Origin: Musa acuminata AAA Group | Taxonomy: Eukaryota; Streptophyta; Magnoliopsida; Zingiberales; Musaceae | Reading direction: 5' to 3' | DNA: 64,000 nucleotides | Assembly: GCF_036884655.1 (NCBI RefSeq) | Contig: NC_088327.1 | Coordinates: forward strand, 13,649,001-13,713,000 | Shown: in pieces, positions 45,801 through 57,169 of the stretch | Position numbering within the stretch: position 1 is the stretch's first letter | Layout of the letters: every line of letters begins with the position of its first letter | The notes under the pieces: generated by a model | Seen by the model: only the letters and a program-made list of their open reading frames with translations | Databases searched by the model: none | Told to the model about the DNA's origin: nothing | Position numbers and translations under genes: made by a program

Positions 45801-48800
45801 TCATTTGCAATAAAAACCAAGTTCCCATCTCCATAGCAGACACCACCACATGGAATGTGCCAGGGAACCTGAAACAACTTAGACAGTCTTCTTCAGGTGA
45901 CAATTAAGTTAAAGGGGATATTTTGGTAGATAAATTGTGAACTATATTAACAAAAACAATTTCTGGCCTACAAAGAAACTATAGTTGATCTTTACTGAGT
46001 TGATGCTAGCTAAGATTATTAAGAATGCCCAAACAGTTTTAGATAAAAGGTTTATGGATCTTAAAGAAGTAATAAAATCTATGCATCTTCATGAATGCTT
46101 TTGCATGAAAGTCTTCAAGTGTAGGACTGCAAGTACATTCTTGTCTCTTTGTTCTCATTCACTCAGATTTGGCAATTTAGTGGCTTACATTCTTGAATCT
46201 TAGTACTCAAATTACAAAATGACCTATTTGACAATCACAAATCCTCAGTATAATAATGTTTCTTTATGAAGTTTCCACAACCTTTATATTTGACTCAAAA
46301 TTTTAATCTGAAACCAGTCTAATAAGCTTATGGACTAAAGCACCATGAATTTATTAGTGTACATTATCTTTCAGGAAAATCATATATCTCCATGCAAGTG
46401 TTGCCATGCTGATTGACATACCCCCAACATGGGCTGAAATATATTGTGCTAGAAAAATATAGAATGTGTTATCACAAACCATGACAAAGAAGCCAACATA
46501 CAACTACGGTCAAGTTTTGGTAAATATTCTGGCTCACACGGGCCTGTGCCTACAGGCATGACAATCAATAATACCATGCCAGCAAGGCAATCACACACCC
46601 CCATGCAATAATACATCAATCGTCATTTCCAAGAAACAGAAGCTAGTAAGACAAGCACTTGGATATCCAAATATTAGTAATTATAGATGACTACCATATA
46701 GCATCAGCAACAGAAACCACAATAATGCTCAGGAAAGTACCTCAACTGCTGCCCTGCACAATAAAACCATCCGTTTCAGAATATCCTGCATTTAAACATT
46801 AAAAAAAATATCACTAGGAATGAGATTTGGTTGATATTGTCATTGTCAAACTATAAAACTACAAAAAACAAAGTTCAAGTTAGTGTTCAGAAACAAACAG
46901 AAGCAAAAAAACATGGTTACCATGTCTTAATGAACTTAACATAAATAAGGATTACCCGTCGGTTTCCACCATATATATCATTTTCAATGTGGCGAAAAAC
47001 AGGACTATCGATAAAGACAAAGTCAACACAATCAATGTAGGCATGATAATAAGTAACCTCCAAGTCCTGTAAAATACAAGTAACAGCAAAATTTAAGTAA
47101 AGATATATTATGTGATGTCTGCTAACAATATCACATTGAAAAGATGAATACCTGCCCATCAACCTTGTACCTTTTCAGAACTCCTACTCCTTTGGGTTCA
47201 GCATAATTACCATACTTTGGTGCCACTACCTAAATACACAAGATGTGTGCAAATTAGTCTACTTGTTAAAGCAACCCAGTGAAATCAGCTAATCAATTCA
47301 ACTTTACACAAAATCAGATCAGCAGGTCCATTCATGTTGCCTATGGAAAAGAAAGTCCAGAAGATATGCTTCAAAGTGGCTGTTCACATTCACTAATTAA
47401 CTGACTACACCAAGCTAGGTAGAGGCAAAAATAAATCCACCGATAGTTTTTTTTACTTGTGTCTAAGTACAACTTGCAAAGATAAGTCACAGGATCAAGT
47501 ACCATAACTCGATGCCCTCTCCTGGCCAAGGCCTTAGGTAACTCTCCAACAACATCTCCAAGCCCACCTATAAGAAATCATCAATAAGTGTCAGTTCAAA
47601 GAAACAAGTTGAAACAACCCATTTTAATACTTGACAATGGTAAGCAAGCGCAATTACAGCAAAAAATTGAAAAATGATGAAGAGAAGGGCATGAAATCAA
47701 GAAAGTGACTGTGTCAACAAGCGATGAATGTGAGTACCTGTTTTGGACCATGGAGCACATTCCGCAGCTACCACTATGACATTCATGGCATTTGGGTTAG
47801 CCACAGGAGAAGAGTCCAAGATTCCTTGCTTCAGTGACTCCTCTTGTTGCTCGTCCAAAGCTTGGACAATTGTTACTGCAGAGACCTCAAGGTTCTCATC
47901 TTTCATAACATAAGAATTAGACTTGTCAGGAAGAGCTGGGAGTGTAACATGAGGCTGAGATTGCTCCAAGTTGGTTTCTCTTAGTAGCCCAAGAGCATCG
48001 GCCATGGATTGTTGAACTTCTAAACCACTTATGGGTTTCTCCACCTCATTAACAACACCAGCTTCAGTTGACTGAACAGCGGTAGTTTGTTCAGTCAACT
48101 GAGATTGCTCTAAGTTGGCTTCTCTTAGTAGCCCAAGAGCGTCAGCCATGGATTGTTCAACTTCTGAGCCATTTATGGGTTCTTCCACCTCATCAACAAT
48201 ACCAGCTTCAGTTGACTGAACATAATCAGAGGAAGTCCAAGAGTCATTTGTTCTCTGAAGCTCTCCATTGTTACCTCCATCAAGGTTTGAGAAAGAACTA
48301 TTACTCTGATTGTAAGAAGCTGGTTCCTTTTCTTTCGTACCAACACTATCTTTTGTGGATGATGCTAGTTCTCTCCTTTCAACAATCTGCATCAAGTTGA
48401 GAAGATTTATGATTAGTTTTGAAATCAACATGAATTCGCCTATACATAACACAGTGTTACAGGCAGCTACTTGTGTAATCATTTTTTTCATTTTAATGCT
48501 ATTTAAATTATGTGTCTTTATTAACAAAAGATAAGTTTACAAGATCAACAATGCCATGAAGAATAGTATTGTCATGATGGATACAAGAAACTAAACACAA
48601 ATGTGTTCATTTACACCACATATTACTCAAATTGGGAGATTCCAATAAGTAGTATGACAAAAGAAGATAGAACATATATAAAATGCAAATAACTTTCAAG
48701 CACAAACATATGGAGTAGCCCAAAATTTTTCTTGAAATACAAAATAAGACCTGGTTCAGGAGGCTCCTCTGTATGGTCAGAACCTCCTTGCTCAGTACGA

Positions 48801-50236
48801 TGGCAGTCTGGATTGTATTAACAGTGATCTCCCTATCATCCTCATCACTATCCTCTTGTCTTTCAGAACTGATGCTTCTTCCAACTCCTAATAGAAGCCT
48901 TCCATTCTTTTGGGTGTTTGGAACTAAACCCACCAATAGTCCATGGTAGACAGCATTCAGAAACCTCACCGTGCAAGCACTTCCATTATAACTGTTGTGA
49001 TTGCGTCGGGTATTGCTCTGAAGGAGAACAAAACCATTACCATTTTTATCAATAAAAATAAACAAAGGTTTGACATCAATATGTGATAACCATGAACGGC
49101 TTACCCAGAAGCATATTAGGAACAAGGTGTTCAGTTTCTACCAAAACTACCCAAAAAGCAAACAAACATATAAACAAACAAACAAACAATTTCCTTGTTC
49201 TTACATGATCAACCTGAAAGCAGGGGTCACTTTTAGGTAATTAAGAAATTCAACATGAGGAAATATTGATCATGTGTCAGGACAACTCGCAAATGGTTCC
49301 ATGACCTCTACGAGTTGCACAAAGAATTCACATCAAAATAAGCTTTACGTATGGAAGCCCAAAAAGGCTCCAATTCCTTATGATTTCTGATCAAAGATAT
49401 AAGATCACAAAAAGATACAAAGATGTAAATATTTGCCTTAACTTCAACAAGATTACAACATGAAAACACAATAGTTTTCCACCCAAAGATCTAAAATGAT
49501 AAAAAGTCTTCACTTGTTTATTGTTCTTATCATCTGCCAATTTTTCTCTAGGTTGAGGGAAGTTAATCAGAAAACACGGATCAACATAGCCATCATTGAT
49601 TAGAATGAGACAATGAAGAAGCCATGAAGGATCCAAGAAAAAGCAAAAACATCGAGTCATAATGTTAATTAACTACATAAGGCAACAAGATGACGAGCAA
49701 ATCACATATATGAAACAACAACAGTAGTCCGTGTCCACGGACAAGGAACACTGATCGGAAGCGTATAATCTACACCAAAAAGAGTTGTACTAAAAGCGGG
49801 AGCAAGAGCCAGGAATCGACGGTGCACTGGAAGCAGAAAACCACTTTCAAACTAGAAGAGGGCGGACAATGCGAAACAATTAGACTCTTCTGTTGAGACC
49901 CAAAAGGATTTCGATCATGAAACGCCAGGGAACGAAGAAGAACAAACAACTTTACCATTGTAGATGGGAATTGCAACTGCAACACCCTCTCTAGAGAACC
50001 TTTTGTTTCAATTCGAACAAGATTGTTTAATTTTGAGGACGAAATGAGATAAAAAAAACCCGTCCTCCTTTCTTTACTCGCGATCGGAGCACCTCAAATC
50101 AACAGGTGGAGAGAGAACTCACAGCGGAAAAAGGAGAACAGATGAGAGGCGTCCCATTGCGAGGGAAACGGCACGCGACCCCGCTGCATGACGTCGGCGG
50201 CAGCGCCGGCGGAGAGGCGAGGCAGTGGGAGAACAT
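42876..50236 (-). CDS. SS2: Soluble starch synthase II, plastid (ADP-glucose glucosyltransferase)
   Basis: Nine exons on the minus strand: 50123-50236, 48751-49017, 47738-48386, 47503-47567, 47152-47229, 46956-47066, 46741-46785, 45695-45868 and 42876-43832. All have GT-AG borders and matching phases, giving 819 aa. It elongates amylopectin chains from ADP-glucose in plastids. The N-terminus ([14 protein letters not shown], Ser/Ala/Arg-rich) looks like a transit peptide. Residues 39-325 are a variable acidic arm, and the GT5 catalytic domain begins at [20 protein letters not shown], with the ADP-glucose-binding KTGGLGD split by intron 3. Further marks: [65 protein letters not shown], and the SSII-type ending AAKYQW. 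No disabling change is seen. Residues 183-271 hold a 48-residue tandem duplication. A decayed inverted copy lies upstream. Confidence 0.95.
47955..48221 (-). repeat. Tandem duplication of 144 bp within starch synthase exon 3
   Basis: Encodes two 41-residue units, residues 183-223 and 231-271, both VQSTEAG...[10 protein letters not shown]...NLEQSQ, identical at 34 of 41 positions by eye and separated by LTEQTTA. It lies in the N-terminal arm, outside the catalytic domain, and preserves the frame. Confidence 0.92.
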
Positions 50237-50719
50237 TCCGGGCGGGGAGAGGTAGGGTCGTGGCAGTGATCCAACCGAGGTGGTTTCGCGCTTTCTCACA
50301 CACGTCGGTCTCTGCAACCGTTAGGTTAAAAGCTCTAGCCTGTAGGCTAGCTTACCAAGCCCATGACTAGTTCATGAGCTATTGGCTGACCTAGCTATTG
50401 GTACGATGCATATACGATCATCATCAGCAATGCACATAGATCAGTATATGGCTTGCCGGTCGTTGGATTTGGATCCAAATATTAATTAAATTAAATCAGA
50501 CTTAATTAGTTTAAAATGATTTAGGATGATTCTAAATTAGTTTAATTTATTTATGTCTGTTTAACATAAATTAAAATAAATATTGAAGCTAAATTATCTC
50601 TAGTCTGTCGTCGTAATATCTTTCAGACATAAATTTACGAGTAAACTTCGTCCATATTCATCAATTGTTTTGGTCTTGGATCGAAGGAGCAAAGTCGTCC
50701 TGAGTAGCTCTTTGTATTG
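50237..50719. other. Starch synthase promoter region and boundary of the inverted copy
   Basis: Holds the SS2 5' UTR and promoter. No obvious TATA box close to the start was found. Beyond about 50500 the DNA is AT-rich. Homology to SS2 intron 1 in opposite orientation begins near 50720, so exon 1 and promoter were not included in the duplicate. Confidence 0.5.
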
Positions 50720-52999
50720 TTTACGATCTTATCTCTTTGATTAGAAATCATAAGGAATTAGAGCCTTTTTGGGCCTCCATACTTGTTATTTTGATGTGAA
50801 TTCTTTGTGCGACTCGTGGAGGTCATGGAACGAATTGCGAGTTGTCCTGATACATGATCAATATTTCCGCATGTGTAATTTCTTAATTATCTAAAAGTGA
50901 CCCCTGCTTTCATGTTGATCATCTAAGAACAAGGAAATTTTTTGTTTGTTTGTTTGTTTACATGTTTGTTTGCTTTTTGGGTAGTTTTGGTAGAAACTTA
51001 ACACCTTGTTCCTAAATTGCTTCATGGTGATGACATATTGATGTCAAGCCATTGTTTATTTTTATTGATAAAAATGGCAATGGTTTTGTTATCCTTTAGA
51101 GCAATACCCGACGCAATCACATCAGTTATAATGGAAGTGCTTGCACGATGATGTTTCTGAATGCTGTCTACCATGGACTAGTGGTGGGTTTAGTTCCAAA
51201 CACCATTGTTGGGAGTTGGAAGAAGCATCAGTTCTGAAAGACAAGAGGATAGTGATGAGGATGATAGGGACATCACCGTTAATACAGTCCAGACTGCCAT
51301 CGTACCGAGCATGGAGGTTCTGATCATACAGAGGACTTATTTTGTATTTCAAGAAAATTTTTGAGCTACTCCATATGTTTTGTGCTTGAAAGTAATTTGC
51401 ATTTTATACATGGTTCTATCTTCTTTTGTCATACTACTTATTGGAATCTCTCATTTTGAGTAATATGTGTCTTAAATGAACACATTTGTGTTTAGTAGTT
51501 TCTTGTATCCACCATGACAAGACTATTCTTTATGGCTTAGTTGATCTTGTAAATTTATCTTTTGTTAATAAAGACACATAATTTAAATAGCATTAAAAAT
51601 GAAAAAAATGGTTACACATGTAGCTGCCTGTAACACTGTGTGTATATATATAGGCGAATTCATGTCGATTTCATCTTCTCAACTTGATGCAGATTGTTGA
51701 AAGGAGAGAACTAGCATCATCCACAAAAGATTGTGTTGGTACGAAAGAAAAGGAACCAGCTTCTCAAACCTTGATGGAGGTAACAATGGAGAGCTTCGGA
51801 GAACTAATGATTCCTCTGATTATGTTCAGTCAACACAACTGAAGCTGGTATTGCTGATGAGGTGGATGAACCCATAAATGGCTTAGAAGTTGAGCAATCC
51901 ATGGCCGACGCTCTTGGGCTACTAAGAGAAGCCAACGTAGAGCAATCTCAGCCTCATGTTACACTCCCAGTTCTTCCTGACACGTCTAATTCTTATGTCA
52001 TGGAAGATGAGAACCTTGAGGTCTCTGCAGTAACAAATATCCAAGCTTTGGATGAGCAACAAGAGGAGTCACCGAAGGAACGAATCTTGGACTCTTCTAA
52101 CCCAAATGCCATGAACGTCATAGTGGTTGCCGCGGAATGTGCTCCATGGTCCAAAACAGGCACTCACATCCATCGCTTGTTGACATTACAGTCACCTTTT
52201 TTTTGCTGTAATTGCGCTTGCTTACCATTGTCAAGCACTAAAATGAATTGTTTCCACTTGTTGTTTCTTTGAACTAACACTTACTGATGATTTCTTATAG
52301 GTGGGCTCGGAGATGTTGTTGGAGAGTTACCCAAGGCCTTGGCCAGGAGAGGGCACCGGGTTATGGTACTTGATCCTGTGACTTATCTTTGCGTGTTGAT
52401 CTCAGACACAAGTAAAAGAAACTATGGGTGGATTTATTTGTGCCTCTGCCTAGCTTGGTGTAGTCAGTTCATCAGTGAATGTGAACAGCAAATTTGAAGC
52501 AGATCTTCTGAATTTTCTTTTCCATTGGCAACATGAATTGGACCTACTGATCTGATTCATCTTGTGCTTTAGGTTAGTGGCACCAAAGTATGGTAATTAT
52601 GCTGAACCCAAAGGAGTAGGAGTTCTGGAAAAGGTACTAGGTTGATGGGCAGGTAAGGTATTCATCTTTTCAATGTGATATTGTTGGCAGACATCGCATA
52701 ATATATCTTCTACTTGTATTTTACAGGACTCGGAGGTTACATATTATCTCAGGTCGACATTGATTGTGTTGACTTTGACTTTATCGATAGTCAAAGTCAT
52801 TAAAACATGGTAACCATGTTTGTTTGTTTGTTTCTTTTTGTTCCTGAACACTAACTTGAACTTTGGTTTTGTAGGTTTATAGTTTGACCAATGATAATAT
52901 CAACCAAATCTCATTCCTAGTGATATTTCTTTTAATGTTTAAATGCAGTATATTCTGAAAAGGATGGTTTTATTGTGCAGGGCAGCAGTTGACGATACT

Positions 53000-53390
53000 A
53001 TATGGTAGTCATCATTTATAAATAGATAGGACCTCTAGAAACTAAATAATACATGTTATAAAGGACATAATTGAAAGATTATATATTCTCTCCTAATATT
53101 CCTAAACCATCAATCTAAATGATCTTATGAGAAGATAGAAAAGAGAAGAAGAAGAAGAAGACGAAGAAGAAGAGTCTAGTTCTCCTTACCGATTGACAGT
53201 AGATTTTTTGATCTAAAAATTGTGCCTAAATCACACAGAGATCTTTTTCAAACGACATCGAAAGGTACACATCATAAAAATCGATCTAATGTTATTTGAT
53301 TTTAATTCTAGTATAAAAGATTTTTCATATTACATATAGCATATCGCAGATTTTATAAATGATAACAAACAAAAAGATGAAAATATATAC
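53000..53390. other. Foreign insertion inside the starch synthase pseudogene
   Basis: Between the exon 7 and exon 8 remnants this AT-rich and GAAGAA-rich segment has no counterpart in the intact gene. It contains a (GAA)n purine tract near 53146-53172. Origin not recognised. Confidence 0.5.
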
Positions 53391-54040
53391 TTGCAGTCCT
53401 AATCTTCAAGACAGTCATGCAAAAGCATTCACAAAGATGCATAGATTTTACTACCATGAACCTCTTGCTAGCATCATCAACTCAGCAAAGATGAACTATA
53501 GTTTCTTGGTAGGCCTTTCGTTGTTAATATAGTTGACATTTTATCTACCAAAAACATTCCTTTTCACTTATCACTTAATTGTCACCTGAAGAAAACTGCC
53601 AAAGTTGTTTCAGGTTCCCTTGCACGTTCCATGTGGTGTCCGCTGTGGGGATGGAAATTTGGGTTTTATCGCAAACGACTGGCATACTTCCCTGCTTCCT
53701 GTTTATTCGAAGGCATCTTATCGTGATATTGGTTTGATGAAGTATGCCCCAAGTCTGTTTGTGATACACAGCAGTAGTTAACTGCAGTTTCTAATTTCCA
53801 TCATCACATAAATTGATGCTACTGTGTTTATCTTTTAATGCCGGAAATAAATTTGATACCTGAAAGAAGATTCAGTAGAGAGTATACAAGCAGCTGATGC
53901 CTGAAATAAATAGCATTTATCCTGAATAATGAGGACAAAAAAAAAAAAAAGGATCAAGAACGTTTTCATCACTGAATTGCCTTAACCATGACATGGGTGT
54001 AATTATTAAAAAATGCATGACAAATGATAAATGATAATGA

Positions 54041-54204
54041 TGTGTGTATCACCGATATACACTCGGAGCATACTTCGTCAACCCATTATCACGCTAATAT
54101 GCCTTCGAAGAAACAGGAAGCAGGCAAATGTGCCAATCATTTGCGATGGAAACCAAGTTCCCATCTCCATAGAGGACACCACCACATGGAACGTGCCAGG
54201 GAAC
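54041..54204 (-). pseudogene. Flipped copy of starch synthase exon 8
   Basis: On the minus strand it repeats the exon 8 sequence (CAGGTTCCCTGGCACGTTCC at its start, then TATGGAGATGGGAACTTGG) with indels. It faces the plus-strand exon 8 remnant 265 bp away, so the two form an imperfect inverted repeat. Flanking intron sequence around 53900-54040 is also homologous to the intact gene's intron 8 in this orientation. Confidence 0.85.
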
Positions 54205-54704
54205 CTGAAACAACTTAGACAGCCATCTTCAGGTGAACTAATGGTGTGTTTTGTATATTAAGCAGAATTTATCATAGAGTATTTGAACTTGTTGTTCCAT
54301 GTTATTATCATTAAACATGTTTGTTTTAAAACTTTCCTAAAATATTTAGCAATAATTTCTCACAAGCATAGGTTAATTAAATAATAATCTATCCATCAAA
54401 ATCTTGTAGATCGTAATTTATCATACCATCTAAAAAAATAATCTGTAGTAAAATATTTTTTTTCATGAATATATTATATCTAAATATTTCATCAAAAATA
54501 TAATTGATTTAGAGAATTCCCTTGTAATTCTTTAAATAAGATAATGTGATATAAAATCAATAAGATATAAAAAAGATTATAAAATCTACATGCTTAATTA
54601 AAAACATAAAATTTAAGAACTCCGAAACTCGTCTAGGATAAAGTACTTATGGTTAACGCCTTGATCTTTTAGTATTTTCGGTCCTTGATATGTGTTCATT
54701 CCAA

Positions 54705-55000
54705 ACGTTGGTTCCTCTCCTTATATAATATGAAGACATTCCTTAAGAGGATATTTACTCTCCTGCTAAAAATTGGTTCATCTCCTCAAGTGATATGAAA
54801 ATAATTTTAAGAGGATGTTTAATCTCCTTCAAAAGGTTGGTTCATCTCCTCTTGTGATATCAAAATAATCCGATATTTAATCTTCTTCTAAAGATTGGTT
54901 CATCTCCATTTATGATATGAAGACAATTCTTGAGAAGATATTTAATCTTCTTCCAAATGTTGATTCCTCTCCTCTTATGATACGAAGATAGTCTGGGGTG
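54705..55000. repeat. Tandem repeat of about 62 bp, five units
   Basis: Units start GGTTC(A/C)TCTCCTC, followed by TGATATGAA and TTTAATCT(C/T)CTTC; starts near 54711, 54775, 54837, 54896 and 54960. AT-rich and diverged. It separates the exon 8 and exon 9 remnants. Confidence 0.75.
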
Positions 55001-55377
55001 ATGTTTCTATCATTGTCTTTATCAAGAGTCTACGAGGTCAAGCCATGACTTGTCGATCAGGATCTACAAATAGTCATGCTGGGCACAAGAAGGTGAGACC
55101 TCAAAGATATGACTCGGGGATTCGAAAACGCACATCGCGACAAGGCTAGGGCATGGATTGGGTTTTCTATGAAGATGGCTCATTGAATCACAACAAGTGA
55201 CACATACAGAAACCACAAGAAGAGTTGGGAGGGACTGTAGGAACGAAGGATGATGCAAGACCTGGGATAACACTGCTCAGCACTACGAAGAAGTCCTTAT
55301 TGTGGCCGAGTACCAGTGGTAATTGCATGTTCCTTGGAATGCCTGTTGTTGATGGAACCCTATGCTACCTACCCGTG

Positions 55378-55528
55378 CATAAGGTTCCATGGCCTTCTAA
55401 GGAACAGGCATTACCACTGATACTTTGCTACACTAAGGACTTCTTCAAGCAACGTTATCCCAACGAAAGTCTTGCATCATCCCTCGTATCTGCAATCTCT
55501 CCCAACTCTTCTGTCATCATAAATGTGT
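55378..55528 (-). pseudogene. Flipped copy of the starch synthase 3' end
   Basis: Minus-strand homology to the last about 130 bp of exon 9 and the start of the 3' UTR, including TGGGATAACGTTGCTTGAAG and ATCCTCGTATC-like blocks. It abuts the plus-strand remnant, whose 3' UTR ends near 55370, giving a fold-back with arms of about 90 bp. Confidence 0.8.
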
Positions 55529-55547
55529 GTGATGTAAGAGAGAATGT

Positions 55548-55975
55548 AAATGATAAAAGATAAGATTTCCTTAACTATATGAGAAAATCACTCTATTCTG
55601 TTGAGGGAAATCCTTCCTCCTAATCTATATAAATAGGAGAGGGAACATGTTAATGTATTCCTCTTGCCTTTGGCTAGCGATCAACGTCGTTGAGAAAAGT
55701 GAAACTTCACCCTTGTCTAATAGGGAAATCGGAACATGTTAATATATTGAAGCGAACATGTTAATGTATTGAAGCATTTTTCATTTCTTCAATAAAGTTC
55801 TTTACTTTTATTTTTCATTTCTTCAATAAAGTTCTTTACTTTTTCAATAAATCCTTCCTCCTAATCTGTATAAATAGGAGAGGGAACATGTTAATGTATT
55901 AAAGTATTTTTCATTTCTTCAATAAAGCTTCTTTACTTTTTCAATAAAGCTTTTTCAATAATTGTTCTTATCTTC
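55548..55975. mobile_element. LTR fragments related to the neighbouring short-LTR Copia
   Basis: GATAAGATTTCCTTAACTAT, GAGAAAATCACT, GAGGGAAATCCTTCCTCCTA and TATAAATAGG parallel the LTR at 56271. A 50-bp TATA-bearing block beginning TCCTTCCTCCTAATCT occurs twice (55613 and 55852). A 34-bp unit ending CTTCAATAAAGTTCTTTACT is tandem, repeating an AATAAA polyadenylation signal. Confidence 0.55.
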
Positions 55976-56270
55976 TATTATTTTCATCAGTAAAGACCAA
56001 GTTATGCAATGCTTTTAAGTATTATGTCCAACCAAAGTTTAATATATGACCGTCTGTATGAGATGAAGAATGTTAGGCCAATTGATTTTTCTAGATTTTC
56101 CATGCAAATCAAAGGACGTCATGTTTCACTTACAACAACATCGTCGATACACAAAACGATATGGAAACAATGTTGTGAAACAAAATTCAACAATGTTGTG
56201 AAACAAAATTCATTGATGGGTGATAGAGTATTTCCAATTACACCATTAAATATGTTCAATATAATTACTT

Positions 56271-56411
56271 TGATAGCAGATAAGATTTTCTCAATTGTAT
56301 GAGAAAATTTCACTGAATAATCGAGGAAAATCCTTTCTTCCCACATGTATAAATAAGATATTGCATTCAATCATTTAGATGTACTTTTTATCAGTACAAT
56401 TTTACTTATCA
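56271..56411 (+). repeat. 5' LTR of the short-LTR Copia
   Basis: Starts TGATAGCAGATAAG, has TATAAATAAG near 56348, and ends CTTATCA. Confidence 0.82.
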
Positions 56412-56423
56412 TGGTATCAGAGT
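56412..56423 (+). other. Primer-binding site, tRNA-Met type
   Basis: TGGTATCAGAGT directly after the LTR, one base off the plant initiator tRNA-Met site. Confidence 0.8.
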
Positions 56424-57169
56424 CTCTTGCCTAAAGCAAGCTCCCTTCTCGCTGGCCGACGAGAGCAATCGCTCATTGTTGAGTTCTGTCACCTTCCGAG
56501 GAAGAACCTATGCGACATCTCCATCATGCTCTCTGTTCTTCCTCAACAGAGCTTCCTCAGCCACATCTCGCCGGGCTGCTCCTGTACCTCTCTGGTCACA
56601 TCCGCTGCTGCTCTGTGGCCTTCTATCTTCGTCACTTGTGCCAACCTGGTCAACGAGATGCCCGTCAACAACTCTCATACACTCGAGAGCTAAGCTGATC
56701 TACACATCACAACTTCCTCATCTCACCTACTGCTATTACTGTTGCTGCGGCAACGACAATGCAACTTCCTTGTTGATTTGCAACAACAGCCATCGCTGAA
56801 GCAATATCACCACCTACTCACATTGTTGTGGATGCTTTTGACGACTGATTTGCTCTCGATCTGATCCCGTGCTTACGCTTGCACCGAAAATGGAGATCGT
56901 CTTTTCTACTTGGCGAACAACAACCACTCTTAATAACAATGACCACCCACACCAAACCACATCAAGGTGTCGCAGCTCTAGGAGAGACCTGCTTCGACCT
57001 TATGTGATGCTGATCTACGTCGACACCTTCTTCCTCCCTAATCGCTACAGCAACCGTGCCCAAGAAGAAGCATGGTGCACTACACCTCGTTGCAGCCATC
57101 TTCGACTCTCTTTCTACAACTGACGACTCCCGTGCTCCTGCAAATATATATCCTCAAAATATCTTCATT

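Larger units (their letters stand above)
50720..55370 (+). pseudogene. Inverted, decayed duplicate of starch synthase II (exons 2-9, introns retained)
   Basis: Counterparts: exon 2 at 51100-51335 (its last 16 bp and donor deleted), exon 3 at 51693-52159 (donor GT changed to GC), exon 4 at 52301-52365, exon 5 at 52573-52652 (one-base insertion at its start), exon 6 from 52727 (truncated), exon 7 at 52949-52993, exon 8 at 53614-53776 (donor lost) and exon 9 at 55090-55322 (about 250 bp of internal sequence missing). Intron homology is retained, so it is a genomic duplication and not a retrocopy. Exon 1 with transit peptide and promoter are absent. Exon 3 encodes only one copy of the repeat that is double in the intact gene. 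Non-functional as an enzyme. Confidence 0.9.

Noticed and set aside
50720..55370. A second functional starch synthase gene
   Set aside because: Lost exon 1, deleted or mutated splice sites, a frameshift in exon 5, truncated exon 6 and an internal deletion in exon 9.
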